A stretch of DNA of 64,000 nucleotides from Brachionus manjavacas (lineage: Eukaryota; Rotifera; Eurotatoria; Ploima; Brachionidae). The stretch's first letter is position 1. Every line of letters starts with the position of its first letter. A model generated the notes under the pieces. The model was not told the origin of the DNA. It saw nothing but the letters and a program-made list of their open reading frames with translations, and made no database searches. The stretch is from assembly GCA_019054805.1 (NCBI GenBank), contig JAHQIY010000010.1, forward strand, positions 1,471,501-1,535,500. The letters run 5' to 3'. Positions 24,250 to 36,364 of this stretch are shown here, one piece after another. The translations under genes and the position numbers were made by a program.

Positions 24250-27185
24250 TAGCAAATATTCTTCTCAAAGATCGAATCACAAAAATTTGGTTAAAAATAG
24301 AGTAACAACATTCTATAAAAACTTCATTAACTTCTGGTACACCAATGCTACTTCGCTGGATAACAAAATGCATATTCTAGAAGCCGAGCTCTCTGTAGAA
24401 GATCCGGACATTGTTTTGGTGTCTGAGACATGGTTCAAAGACACTTCGGTCACCAATATCAGTAAAACATTTTCTTTAGAAAAGACAGATGTTCGAGAGG
24501 TGGAGGAGTATGCGTTTATGTTAAAAAATCTATTAAATCAAATGAAGTTAATGTAGTCGAGCTTCAAGACAATTTCGTTGAATGGGTTTGGTGCGAGTTG
24601 CACAACCTGAATGATAGAATATTAGTTGGTTGTTTCTATAGACCACCGAACAGTTCAAATGAGACAAATACGAGATAGATATAAACCTGTTATTAAAAGA
24701 AGCAAGTAACCTAGTTTCGAATAAGCGTTTTAGTAGTTTGATTATATGTGGTGATTTTAATTATCCGGCAATTAAATGGTCTAACTTCGGTTTCTCAGAA
24801 ATAGCACCTTTCGATTTACCAAGTAAGGTCTTTATCGAAACTTTACAGGACTCATTTTTAAGCCAAATTGTCGAAAAAAACACTTTTCAGCTAAACGAAC
24901 ACGATTGCTCTAAAGTTTTGGATTTAGTTTTAACCTCGAATCGCGAACGGCTGCTGGAGTTAATTCATAAGCCGATTTTAGGAAACTCGACTAAGGGTCA
25001 TCATATTTTAACGTTCAAGTTTTCCACTATTTCAACAGTTGAGAATTTCGATAGTCGTCGTTTCAATTTTAACAAAGCGAACTTCAATTTTTTTTCAGAG
25101 AAAATATCAAAGATTGATTGGACTAATTTGTTTTTTGACAAAAACGTTAAGACTTGTTATGAGATATTTTTAAATATCTATATAAATTGTGTGAAAAAAA
25201 CATCCCATTTCGTCGGTCACCGAAAAAAAAGAATTTAACTTGGTTTTCGATGTCAACAAGAAAACTAATACGAGAAAAGAAAAATGCATGGTTTAAGTAT
25301 GTCGCCTCAAATAAAAGTGGTTTGCTCTTGTCAAGATTCAAAGCACTAAAAAAAGTAGTAAAAATTTCGTTAAACAAAGACCTTAAAGAATTTGAGCGCA
25401 GCTTAGTTAAAAATTCGAAATCGAATCCGAAAGCTTTTTACTCTTATGTAAATTCGAAATTGGCGGTAAAAGATCAAATTAAAGCTTTAAATGATAAAAA
25501 TGGAGATTTAATAACAGAACCAAAAGAAATTTGTAAAATTTTGAGCGAACAATTTGAGTCAGTTTTTATCAAGAATGAACCTGAGTTTGCAAATCAATTG
25601 GATAGACGTACAAATAAGATATTAAATCTTGATCCAGTCGTTATATTTTCACTAGAAAATTTGGTTAAAGAGCTAAAGCTACTTAACAAGTACAAGGCCT
25701 TAGGCTCAGACAAAGTACATCCTTGGGTGCTCAAAGAAACTTCAGTAGCTGTAGCTGTTCCTCTTTCTCTTATTTTCATAAAGTCATTTGAAACCTCTGA
25801 AGTACCAAAATATTGGCGACAGGCTAACATTACTCCCTTGTTCAAGAAAGGTTCAAGACTGCAGGCTTCAAATTACAGACCGGTATCTCTCACTTCCGTC
25901 GTATGTAAGATAATGGAGAGACTAATTAAACACGAGGTTATACGCTTTTTAACTGAAAACAAATTGATTAGTTTGAGTCAACATGGTTTTGTTAAAAGCA
26001 AATCTTGTGTTACTAATCTGTTGGAAACTATGGACATTGCAACAGAAGCTCTAAACTTAAAGGGTGCTTTGGACATAATTTATCTGAATTATGCCAAAGC
26101 CTTTGATAACATCCCACATCCCACATAAACGTTTAATTCATAAAATTGATAAGTATGGTTTTGGACAACTTATTAAAGGATGGATCAGTGCATTTTTAAA
26201 AGACAAAAAGAAAAGAGTTATCTTGAGTTAAGGTGAATTTGTTTCAGAATGGATAGATGTGCTTAGTGGTGTACCTCAAGGTTCAGTTCTTGGCCCAATT
26301 TTATTCATTCTTTATATTAACGACCTCCTTGATCTTATTGAGAACATGATCGAAATGTTTGCAGATGATACGAAGATAAGTGCAATGATTAATAATGTCG
26401 ACTGTTGTTTATCTCTTGAAAGTGATCTTCAGAGAATATCTAACTGGACTAATGATTGGTTGGTTGCTCTGAATGCTGAAAAATGTAAAGTAATGCATAT
26501 TGGAGACAAGAACCCGAATTATAGTTACGATATTAATAATACACCCTTATTAAAAACAACGTCAGAAAGAGATCTGGGTATAATTATTTCAAATGACTCG
26601 AAGTGGTCTGATCAAGTAAATGCTTGTGCCAACCGAGCAAATATGGTTTTGGGAATGGTTAAGAGAACATTCATATTTCAAAACATCGTATCTTTAAGTA
26701 GACTGTATAAGGCCTTTGTAAGACCACATTTAGAATATGGAGTTCAGGTCTGGAACCCACATCTGAAAAAAGACAATGCTGTGTTAGAATCAGTTCAGAG
26801 GAGAGCTACTAAGCTAGCTTTTGAAGTAAGAAGATTGGACTACAATGATAGAATCAAAGCCATGAATTTAACAACACTTGAAACAAGAAGACTCAGAGGC
26901 GATTTAATACAAATGTTTAAAATCGTTAAAGGTATTGATAAGGTTAACTGGTTAAAGCCCCTTTTATCTAAAAACGAAGGCAATGGTTTTCGTCTGGCAC
27001 CAAGAAGTCATGAATATGTAGTAGAGAGACAACTGGTTAAAAACTGCGACCAAAGATACAACTTTTTCACAAACAGAGTATCAACTGTTTGGAATAGGTT
27101 AACGAATGAAATTGTTAATTCAACTGCTGTCAATGAATTTAAAAACAAAATTGATTTAATAGACTTAAGCAAGCTATCACAGTGA
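24250..27185 (+). pseudogene. LINE ORF2, APE endonuclease and reverse transcriptase
   Basis: Endonuclease pieces: NATSLDNK, VLVSETWF, CFYRPPNSS and ICGDFNYPAIKW, with frameshifts near 24540 and a stop near 24680. The expected SDH near the domain end reads KGHH. RT pieces: NYRPVSLTSVVCKIMERL, LYNYAKAFD-like motif A (YLNYAKAFD, Asn where the catalytic Asp is expected), GVPQGSVLGPILFILYINDL and intact FADDTK. A 7-bp tandem repeat (CATCCCA) at about 26113-26126 shifts the frame and a TAA interrupts near 26230. The C-terminus ends at the stop 27183-27185. The enzyme is dead. Confidence 0.85.
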
Positions 27186-28069
27186 GGGTGAAACCTCATT
27201 TCATGTGGTTTATCCACATCATAGCTTTAATTATTATTATTATTATATTATGCTTCAGTCTCAAAAAAATTTTTTAAGTTGATCATAAAATAAATGGATT
27301 AATAATCGATTTTTTAGAATTAAAAAGAGTACCAAATCCGAAAGACAAAAAACATAACTTCGCAAAGATAACAAAATTAAAAAACCAAATGATATTTTAT
27401 TTTTAGAAAAATATTTATTTATTTGCATCATTAACTTTACTAAAAAATCAAAAATAATTGATCATTTTAGTTAATTTTGAGCATACTATTAATTTAAATT
27501 TTTTTTTTTTTTTTTGAAATTTTAATTTAACAAACTATGTTAATCAATGTTACATCAAGAATTTTATAAAATTCAACCTAAATCTTCAGGAAATTTATTA
27601 TTAAATATAAAATGAGCAATTTGATATAAAGTTTTGATCATAAACTTCAACATGCCCTTTTTTTTATTGAAAATTTAATATTAATGAAGAAAAAATACAT
27701 ACAATCAAATTACAAAAAAAAAACAATGCTAATTTCTTTAAAGTTTAAGTCTAAGTTATAAATATTATTTTGTAAAAATTTTCCCATAATAATTGATATT
27801 AAAAATTTAACCGTTTATTAAAAATTAATAATTAATATAACTTAACTAAAATTTAGTTAATTAAACTAAAGAGAAAACTCCATCACTAGTAATTTTTAGT
27901 AAAAAAAAGTAAATTTTAAACATTAGACAAAAACTCATTAAAAATGTACAATTATACACATTCCAGTATAATTCAATCATTCGACTTATCTCCATTTTTT
28001 TCTATAACTACTTCTTCAAAAAGTAATCCGATTCTTTAACGAAAGAAAAATGTCATAATTATATAAATC

Positions 28070-28860
28070 ATTTAAAAAAGATGCCGCATCATTTTTCAAT
28101 CTTTTTAAAGCCAAAATTAATTCATTTAAGCAAATTTGATCATTAAAATTACACTGGTTATAATTTCTAAAGAATTCAGAGTTAGAATTAAGTATTTCGA
28201 TATCTTTCTTAGTATCAATTAAATCAGAATTAGGACTAAATATTGAAGATAAGAGTTTCCCGAAGCATTTTCCCTTTTCTTCATTAGTTTTGAATTCCTT
28301 ATTATTTAAAATCAAATTTGGAATTAAATTTGTGCTTTTTTTGTTCTAAACTTTTAATTTTTTTCCAAAAGGTCAACTTGTCAGTTGGTTTTTTCCCATC
28401 TTCTCAATAAAATTAAACCAATTTTGATTTTTTGATAGAATTTTTTTTAAGAGGCTTTTAACTCAGATATAAGTTGATTATATTTTTGCTTGAGCTTTTG
28501 ACAGCGAGTTTTCTGGAAGTTTCTTCTTACTTTCCAACGTTCTTTAATTTTATCATTAAGTTGATCTTTAGTGAAGGAACTTTCAGTGATATTAACTGTT
28601 TGAGAATTTAAAATCTCGCTGAATAATTCCCAGTTTGCTCTATTATAGTTAAACTTTTTAGCTGTAGATTTATTTTCTAATAGAAATAGATGCTTCGATT
28701 GGGAAATGATCACTAGTCATGTCTTGACTATTTAATACATTGAAGTCAGTAATTTTGTCAATTAATGAAGAAGAAACTAAAAAAAGGTCGAGAATTTCAA
28801 AGTAATTTTTATTAAAAATATTGAAGGGTTAAACTTTAACTTTAATATTTGCTATTTTAA
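28070..28860 (-). pseudogene. LINE family B fragment (endonuclease end to RT start)
   Basis: Read on the minus strand from about 28860: ILDLFLVSSSLIDKITDF and NSQDMTSDHFP are the end of an APE endonuclease with its SDH. Then come STAKKFNYNRANWELFSEI, MILNNKEFKTNEEKGKCF, and LNELILALKRLKNDAAS, the start of an RT domain. It breaks near 28083. The same order occurs on the plus strand at 43352-44332, with close similarity, so these are copies of one family. Confidence 0.7.
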
Positions 28861-31800
28861 TCCTTGCTTTTTTGACACTTGCAAATTTGATGCGACACCC
28901 CGAAAACCCATTTTTATTACATGAAATGTTGTGCGAATGTTTACGATAATTTATATTAATATTTAATTTAAAACAGTTTTCAAAGACATAATTTGGTGTT
29001 ACTTAAAATTTTTTGAAATTTTTCCAAGATTTTTTCAAAAATTTTGTGATTCAAATCAATCAGTTGATTTACTTTACACCTCTAATTTAAAACCTTACTC
29101 AAAATTTTTGCATCGTATTTTCATATTTTTTTAACTAACTTATCCTTTGCTGTCATTTCAATTTCAATTAGCTCAAAAGATCAACATTCATTATAGCTTA
29201 TTTATTGCATTAAAAATTGATTATCAGTAAAAACATTTAAGTCGATTAAAATAAGAAATAGAGTAGAAAATCCAAATTTTCAAATAATCACGAAAGAAAT
29301 ATTATTGATTTTTTAATAAATCTCAATAAGTTTTAAAATCTAGAATTTTGGTTTTTTGTTAATAGATTTTTATTTTTTTAAATTTATTAGAGACATTTTA
29401 ACTGAAATTTTAACCGAATTATAAGAGATTGTCATTTGATTTAACATTATTTCGCTTTTTGGTTTAATTAAAATGCCATTGAATTAAATTATTTTTTTAA
29501 AATTCTGAAATTCTATAAATTAAATTAAATTAAAAGCTTAAATTCCAGTGATATTTTATTATTCCCCTTTATCAGCTATGAGCTCTCTTTTTATCTTTAA
29601 TCTTATTTTAATTATGCGTCAAATTGATGAAACATTTTTGATGGAAAATTAAAAAATTGTGCCATTCATTATATTGCCATTTTTATAATTATAATGCTAA
29701 ATAAAATATTAATGTGAGTGATGAATAATTTTCGAAAAAATCAAATGTTTCTAAAAAAATTTTCAAGAGCACTTAAATTTTTGTTTACAAATTATCAAGT
29801 GTAATTTAGAAAAAAATTACTTCAATTATCAGTATTGGATCTTTGAATTGATAGTTTTTAAGATGCTATTTTTTTAATTAATTGATTAGAACTGAAAATA
29901 AATTTAAATTTAAACATGCTTTTAAAGGAAAAGATTTACATTTATTAAATTTCATATATTCACATTTAATAGAAGAGGAAATAAAAATCAATAAAGTCAA
30001 TTATTTTTAGAAGCAAAATAAATCATTTTTTTTAAATTTAAAATTCTTAAAAGCTTATGATAAAAAAAAGATGAAAAAAATGGTTTCATTCTCACTCTAA
30101 TAATAAGTCTTTAAAATCGATTATTGTTAAAATTTTTGTCAATTATTCTAATTTCACATCGAAACCATTACATTTGTTTAAACTTGTAAGCATAATATAA
30201 ATTTTTATAAAATTAATTAAGATTTATTTAGATCCAAAAATTCTTATTTAATTTGTGATACTTTATTTAAGTAAAACAATAAGAGACTAGTTTATTTGAA
30301 GTGGTTTGTTCATTTTAAGATCCATCTTCGTAGGTGCACTTTTATTCTTGACTTTAGTATTTTTATTGTTCCTTTTCAAAATTTTACATTTATATTTATT
30401 CAAATTTAAATCTGAACTAAAAAATAACTTAAATTCTTGTAAATAGAATAAAAAATTTAAATGAACATTTATAATTTAATTTTTTTAATTTTCAATGTCT
30501 TTTTAGGTCTGACTAACTTTTCGATACTTTTTGTTTTCAGGTAAATTTAATAACATAAATTTTGATATTTTAAACTCGAAATAAATTTTATTTATTTTTC
30601 TAATAATTTTGATGAATGAAATGAAAAATAAAATCTAAAGTTTTAAATTATAAAATACCAAATCACCAGATCTATATCCTCAAAATTTTTATTGACGGAA
30701 TTCCACTGTGAAAAAGAAGAGAAACTAGATATATTCAAACTTGGAAGAATTTAAAGAAGAAATTGAATTTCCCGTAAAGAAAAGTCCAAAAACTATAAGC
30801 TTCTTATTTCACAGCTTCTTTTACAAATATAAATACATTAATAATATTTACTATTTTTTAATTTTTTAGAGTTAAAATAACCAATTTATCATTTAAAGTG
30901 TCAAAGATATCAAGTCAAGTGACCAGATCAAAAATTGTCATTGATATTTAATAACTCATTTATTGTGGAGATCATTAGAAGATGATTAATTTCATTTAAA
31001 AACATCAACTGAAATTTATCTGTACTATTATTAGAATAAATGTATAGGAAAATTTTTAAATTTTATTTCTCTTAAATTGTAGAAAGATTTGTTTAAGCGA
31101 TGAAAACTTTTGAAGATTATGTTTTTTTTATCGATTTTGATCATCAATGTCCTCTGATGTTTTCTGGTAGTTAAGTACCCTTAGGATTTAATGTCATAAA
31201 TTTTTTCCGTAACAATTCCATCGAATGAAAACATTTTAAAAATATTAATGAGACTGGAGTAAATTATTAATTTGAAATTTAAATCAAAAATGATGAAATT
31301 ATATGCAGTCATTTGAAAACAAATATTTAATTTTTTTAATTTATTTTTTTAAAGAACTTTGAAAAAGATTATTTAATTTTTTAATTTTAAAGTTTTTCTC
31401 TTTATTTTTAAAATTATTTCTTTTAATTATTTAACTAAAACAAGTTTAATTTGTTTAAACTCTTGGTTCAATAAATTTTAGCTCTTTTTCAAAAAACTAA
31501 ATTATGAAATTATATTTTTTAAATAGAATTCTTTAGTTTGCTTTTTATTAAAAAAGAAAAAAATTAAGTCGATTGTTAGCAATTTTTCTGTCATTTATTG
31601 ATTGTAACTAGTTACCGCTTTTATAAAACATTAAGAGAAAAAAATCATTTAAAAATACCTCATCACAAACTTTTAAAAATTTATGAAAAAAACATAAAAT
31701 CCAAATCAAAGGAGTGAAATATTGAGGTTAACCTTATTAAAGCATCGAACTTGAGAGTCAAGACAAATTGATAAAATTTTGAGTTTGGGTACCATTTGTA

Positions 31801-31949
31801 AGAAAATTTTTTTAATATTTTTCAGCTTTAAAAAAACTCCAAAATGTTGCTTTTTTATATTTCTTAAATCTGTAAATATGCAAAATTACATGTTTTTAGA
31901 GATATTGTGTATAAGCTGTATTAGAAGACTTTGGTTTATGATACTTCTA
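28861..31949. other. Gene-poor AT-rich region
   Basis: About 3 kb with no supported gene, RNA gene or inverted-repeat element on either strand. Confidence 0.45.
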
Positions 31950-32620
31950 GGAAGGAAGTATACTAAAATAAAACGATACAAGAAAAAAAATATAGAATTT
32001 GAGGAGCAGGCTCGGCAAATTACTAAGAATTCGGACTTTTTCATTGATGATGAGTCCTGTCTCACCTTTTGGCATAGCACCATAGGGATCAATGGCTCAT
32101 TTTATTCAAGTGACATGTCTGAGTGTTCTCCAGATGTTAGATTCTACAAAAAATGAAAAATTCAAAAAAAACTCTTTTGAGAAAAAAATCTTTGTGTGAA
32201 TTGCATTGTCTCAAAAGTCTTTTTCAGGTAAAGTGGGTTCACAACTAACCAACATGTATTCTTAAATGAATGCATCAAAAGCAATTGATTCCTTTCATCA
32301 AACAGTCCTATCCGGAAGGGGAATACTTGTTCTGGTAAGACTATGCATCTTCTCATTACGCAAAAACTGTAATAGCCTACTTCGATGAGCAAAAGATCGA
32401 TTGTATGGCTAAGGATAAGAACTCTCCTAATTTACCGGAAAGGCTTTTTGAGGAATTTTGAAACCAGAAGTGTTAAAGAAAAACAAGTGTGGTGAAAATA
32501 TGCACCAAAAAAAATAGGCTTAAAGCTCCATAAAAGCCTTGATGGGATGCGTTTTCTCTCGATTTGATAAAGTAAGAAGGAAAGGAGTTATGGAAAAAAA
32601 CAAAAATAAGAATGGATACT
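31950..32620 (+). pseudogene. Tc1/mariner transposase fossil
   Basis: Two frames together recall the DDE half of a mariner-type transposase. The first has FFIDDESCLTFW (first catalytic Asp) and ends near 32156. The next gives KKIFVWIALSQKSFSGKV near 32180-32230, then after a shift DYASSHYAKTVIAYFDEQK (second Asp, 32339) and SPNLPERLFEEF, where TGA replaces the expected Trp codon. Traces of the C-terminus run to about 32600 (FDKVRRKGVME). The N-terminal DNA-binding half and the terminal repeats were not found. Confidence 0.75.
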
Positions 32621-32689
32621 ATTTTTAATGTAAAAAAAAAATGATAGTTAAGAAGACTTAAATTGAAATAGATTGTTACATGTGGCACA

Positions 32690-33735
32690 TTTTTACAGAG
32701 TCCAAGTTTCAGGAAAAAAAAGAGGAAATAGTAAAGTAGCAATTACACAAAGAAGTTGGGTATTCAATTTATCTTGATTCGAAACCTTCTTTGTATTCCT
32801 CCACTAGTCTTACAACCAATGGAATAGAATGACTCAGTCCTGTCCCAACATATCTCTCACTCAACTCACAAAGCCGATTTGAGACTGTTAGTAATTAAAG
32901 TTTATTAAAAGCCTCATGATGCAACATGTTGGAAGGAGTATCATATTTTAACTTGAGGATAGCTCTGACTGCTGTATTCTGAATTGCTTGTAGTTTTTTG
33001 ATATTATTTTCTGAAAATGATTTCAAGCAAGAAAAAGAATAGTCTATGATTGATCCGACTAAAGATTTAAATAAATTTCCTAGTGTGTTTTGAGTAAGAC
33101 TCCATTTTTTTAAATAAAGGATTTCTTGAAACCTTTATCTTGATTTTTGCACGAAATGTGCCCTTTGAGATTTGTTTGAATCCTTCTTCTTGGAAATATT
33201 GCTCATAAATTTTTTCGATGCACAACGCCCTTTGTTTATTTTTTTTTATTTAAAAAATAATTTGGGAAAATTCCCTGGCTGTTTGGAATGAATATTAATT
33301 CTCCCTTTCAGCCACATTAGCGTTATTAATTAATAATGTTAATAATTTCGGAATTTGTAAAAGTTATTTTTGATTATTTTAAAAATTGAAAAAACACATA
33401 AATTAGACAACGCCCTTTGAAATGATATGCTTTGCAATTTTTTCTGCGGAAAAATTTGGTTTTAGACCGACGAATTTAAAGGCAAAAGATTTGAAGATTG
33501 ATTCGCCTAAAGATTTATATAAATTTCCTAGTGTGTTTTGAGTAAGACCCCATTTTTTATTTGACAATATCCTAATAATATTTAACTTTTTATTGCAGCG
33601 TTTAACTTGGAATTAAATTTAATACCAAGAAACTTGATTTCTTTTTGGCTCACTATTCTGTTTCCATAAATTTTTATCTTTAGATTATCACTCTCTTTTT
33701 TGTACCTAGACTTCTGAACACGACTTACAATGTCA
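32690..33735 (-). pseudogene. LINE family B reverse-transcriptase C-terminus
   Basis: The minus strand from 33735 reads VQKSRYKKESDNLKIKIYGN and KEIKFLGIKFNSKLN. After an interruption (33111-33479) it continues with IKKLQAIQNTAVRAILKLKY, SNMLHHEAFNKL, NRLCELSERYVG and ends with the family tail (IEYPT-like, SSFFPET) near 32690. About 60 bp (33057-33120) is repeated diverged at 33505-33565, so two overlapping copies or an insertion are present. Confidence 0.7.
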
Positions 33736-33740
33736 TTCAA

Positions 33741-33841
33741 TTATAATAATAATGTCATTTATTAATTATCTTATAAATTTTTTTGTCCATCAGATTCATG
33801 GACATTCTATTATTAGCGTGATCGCAACCGATCACGCTATT
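33741..33841 (-). mobile_element. LINE 3' end with two strong hairpins
   Basis: On the minus strand a perfect 10-bp stem (33815-33824 with 33829-33838, AGCGTGATCG and its inverse, 4-nt loop) is followed by a 7-bp stem (33784-33790 with 33798-33804, TGTCCAT). An AT-rich spacer and an ATTATTATTATAATT tail follow. This is the LINE 3' end layout without any coding part; it lies beside family B sequence. Confidence 0.5.
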
Positions 33842-34336
33842 TTTTTGAATCAAAGTTTTTTTTTAAATATTACTTCTATAAGATGATAATTTGGCATATA
33901 GAAAAGCAATAATTGATCAAAATTATGAGGAAATTGTTTTTTAAAAAGTACAGTTGTTACTCTAATTAAATTTTCTTAATTAAAAATCGAAAATGGCATT
34001 AAAGAATCAGACAAGAAATCAAATTAATTTTCTGCAAGACTAGACAATTTTTGACAAGAACAAAAAAAATATACCAAGTAAATCGAAGCCTTTTAGAATC
34101 CCTAAATAAAATTATAATTTAGAGTAAATAAAATTTATCGATTTTTCTATGAACAAAAAAATAAAAACTAAAAAAAAAGAATTAGAAAAGAGAAAAACAG
34201 AATACAGTTGCAATTTTTTAGTTTATTTTTATAACAAAACATTTAACTTAATTAGAATTTTAGCTGAAATTAAATTTAAAAATAGAATAATTTATGAGTG
34301 TCTTCTAAATCGGATGAAAAACATTCTAAAGTCAAG
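33842..34336. other. Upstream region of the SLC17-type gene
   Basis: AT-rich. A frame at 34298 continues the transporter frame upstream of its ATG but has a stop directly before it, so an upstream exon or 5' UTR is possible. No TATA box stands out. Confidence 0.35.
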
Positions 34337-36010
34337 ATGGAAAATAAGCCTATACTGACAACCAGCTCGTCTGGATCCATTGCCTCTAGCTCAAATCTTG
34401 GCATAATATGCTCCTGGATCAACTCAATTAAAAAGCGCCACATCCTCACTATATATTCGTTTTTTGGCTTTTTTTTTGCCTACATTTTCCGCGCCAACTT
34501 GAGCGTTGCCATTCTTGAAATGTCAAAACAAAACAAACCAGTGGCCAATTTGACCCAACAGGAAAACAACACACTTGATTTGCCACAGAGCGAATGGTCG
34601 CCACTGCTACAAGGCTACATTTTGTCATCTTTTTTCTACGGCTACATACTCACACAAATTCCGGCCGCCTTTTTAACTAGCCGGTACGGAGGACGCAACT
34701 TGTTCGGAGCTGGGGTCGGTCTCAGCGCTTTGCTTTGCCTGGCCATGCCTCTAGCGGCCTACATTGGGCCCAGTTATCTCATGGCCATCCGAATCCTGCA
34801 GGGTCTGTGTCAAGGATTCATATACCCGGCCATGCATTGTCTTTGGTCCAAGTGGTGTCCGCCAAATGAGCGCTCCAGACTAGCCACTTTCGCTCTGTCC
34901 GGATCCTATATCGGCTCCGTGGCCGCCCTCAGCTCTGGCGGACTTATCACCATCTACCTTAATTGGCAATCTATTTTCTACATTTTTGGTAGCTAGATTT
35001 TTTTATTTCCCATTAAAAGTTTTATCTCCTGTGAAAAAAAGGTGTCCTTGGCATAATATGGTCAGTCTTTTGGTTTTCTAATGTCTACGAGTCGCCCTCT
35101 GAGCACCAGCATATTTCATGCGAAGAAAAAAATCGCATCGAATCAAGTCTAAATTTTGTAATAATAAATAAATTATTTTTTTTTAATTTTAAATTTTCTC
35201 TTTAGACCGATTACAGTTGTATACCATGGTCAAAAATTTTGCGCTCGGCGCCAGTCTGGGCCATAGTAATAGCTCATTTTGGTAATTGATTTATTTGGTT
35301 TATTGGAAAAATTTAATTTGGAAATTTTTTTTCAAGCTGAAAATTGGGGATTTTATACCATGTTGACAGAGATGCCCACATTTTTGTCAGATGTTTTAAA
35401 TTTTCAAATAGATGAGGCAGGCGTTTTGTCCGCACTGCCATATTTGATAATGGCCAAGGTGTTGTACTTTTCCGGATGCGTTTCGGACAAACTTGTGGAC
35501 CAAAAACTGGACTATACTCAGGTGAGGAAGATTTTTTGCTGTGCTGGTTTTGTGCTCCAAGCGATATTCATGTTTGCCATGACACTGACCACTAATCGAA
35601 CATTGCTGATCATTTTTGTGACTTTGTCAATTGGTTTCGGGGGGATGCCGTGGTCGGCTTTTGGCGTAAACCACCTAGACATTGGCGCCGGCTACGCCAA
35701 TGTTCTCATGTCCATTACAAACACGTTCGCCACTCTGGCCGGAATTATCAGTCCAACTCTGACCGGTCATCTAATCGAGGACAAAACTAAAGCCGAATGG
35801 AATGAGGTCTTCAATATCTCGGCTGTAATCTTTCTGATTGGAGCCATATTTTACTATTTTCTTGGAACTGGTGAGGTACAGCACTGGGCTATTGGCACCA
35901 AGGAATTCCAGAACCCAACATCAAGCAATTACAATGATTTTTCCAGAAACAGCACCTTTTCTGTAAGTGAAGTCAACACTGATCAAGAAAATTCCAAAGT
36001 GAACCAATGA
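34337..36010 (+). CDS. SLC17-type anion transporter (sialin/VGLUT superfamily)
   Basis: Four exons rebuilt, all in phase: 34337-34988, 35042-35157, 35206-35281 and 35337-36010. Introns are 48-55 nt and the product has 505 residues. It is a 12-helix major-facilitator protein. Family features: FRANLSVAI in helix 1, SEWSPLLQGYILSSFFYGY, RYGGRNLFGAG in the helix 2-3 loop, ILQGLCQGFIYPAMHCLWSKW and PNERSRL, IAHFAENWGFYTMLTEMP across the last splice, and GFGGMPWSAFGVNHLDI. SLC17 members move organic anions or phosphate, with Na+, H+ or membrane potential, across plasma, lysosomal or vesicle membranes. The subfamily and substrate cannot be settled here. ATG at 34337 is the first in frame after a stop; an extra 5' exon is possible. 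AATAAA near 36140 may be the poly(A) signal. Confidence 0.9.
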
Positions 36011-36322
36011 TCTCAATTTTTTCTAGTCAGACTTTTTGTCAAAAATTTTCTCTATGTTTCTAAGCATTAAAATGTGACCTTTACGTCAAAAATGTCTTTT
36101 TTATTTCAATTGTTTTAAATGTAACACTAATTAAGAGTTAATAAACAAATTTATTAAAAATTTTAGTCTTTGAAAATTTGAATCTTTGAGAAAAAAATTA
36201 TTCAAAAATGTTTAAGCTTTGATAATTATGACTAGCAAATACATGCGCAGCGCTCTTCATTTTGATTTATCAAGGCTCATGTTCAAAACCACTGCAGTCT
36301 AAAGCACGAAGCCCACACAGGG

Positions 36323-36328
36323 TATAAA
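36323..36328 (+). promoter_or_regulatory. TATA box of the secreted-protein gene
   Basis: TATAAA lies 37 bp before the ATG at 36365, preceded by GC-rich CCCACACAGGG. The position allows a very short 5' UTR. This is the clearest core promoter in the window and suggests strong, regulated expression. Confidence 0.6.
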
Positions 36329-36364
36329 TCAAGCTGAATAGTTAAGAATAGAAATTATTTCAAA

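Larger units (their letters stand above)
23480..27252 (+). mobile_element. Nearly full-length CR1-like LINE, inactive
   Basis: Two-ORF non-LTR retrotransposon inside the long-TIR element. ORF1 comes first, then an endonuclease-reverse transcriptase ORF2. A short 3' UTR has two hairpins: GAGG/CCTC at 27184-27197 and ATGTGG/CCACAT at 27203-27219. An ATT-repeat tail ends near 27250. I found no target duplication. Confidence 0.85.
19890..27890. mobile_element. hAT-like long-TIR element, host of a nested stack
   Basis: Both ends read TAGTGATGG inward. The flanks are a perfect 8-bp direct repeat, GTAATTTT (19882-19889 and 27891-27898). Inner arm sequence also pairs: GGCATGTTGAAGTTTATG near 23310 with its inverse near 27650. 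Taking out the inner hAT and the LINE leaves a non-coding element of about 1.1 kb with long arms. It is non-autonomous as seen here. Confidence 0.8.

Noticed and set aside
34298-34336. Starting the SLC17-type protein at 34298
   Set aside because: That position is GTG directly after a stop; the first in-frame ATG is 34337, although an upstream exon is not excluded.
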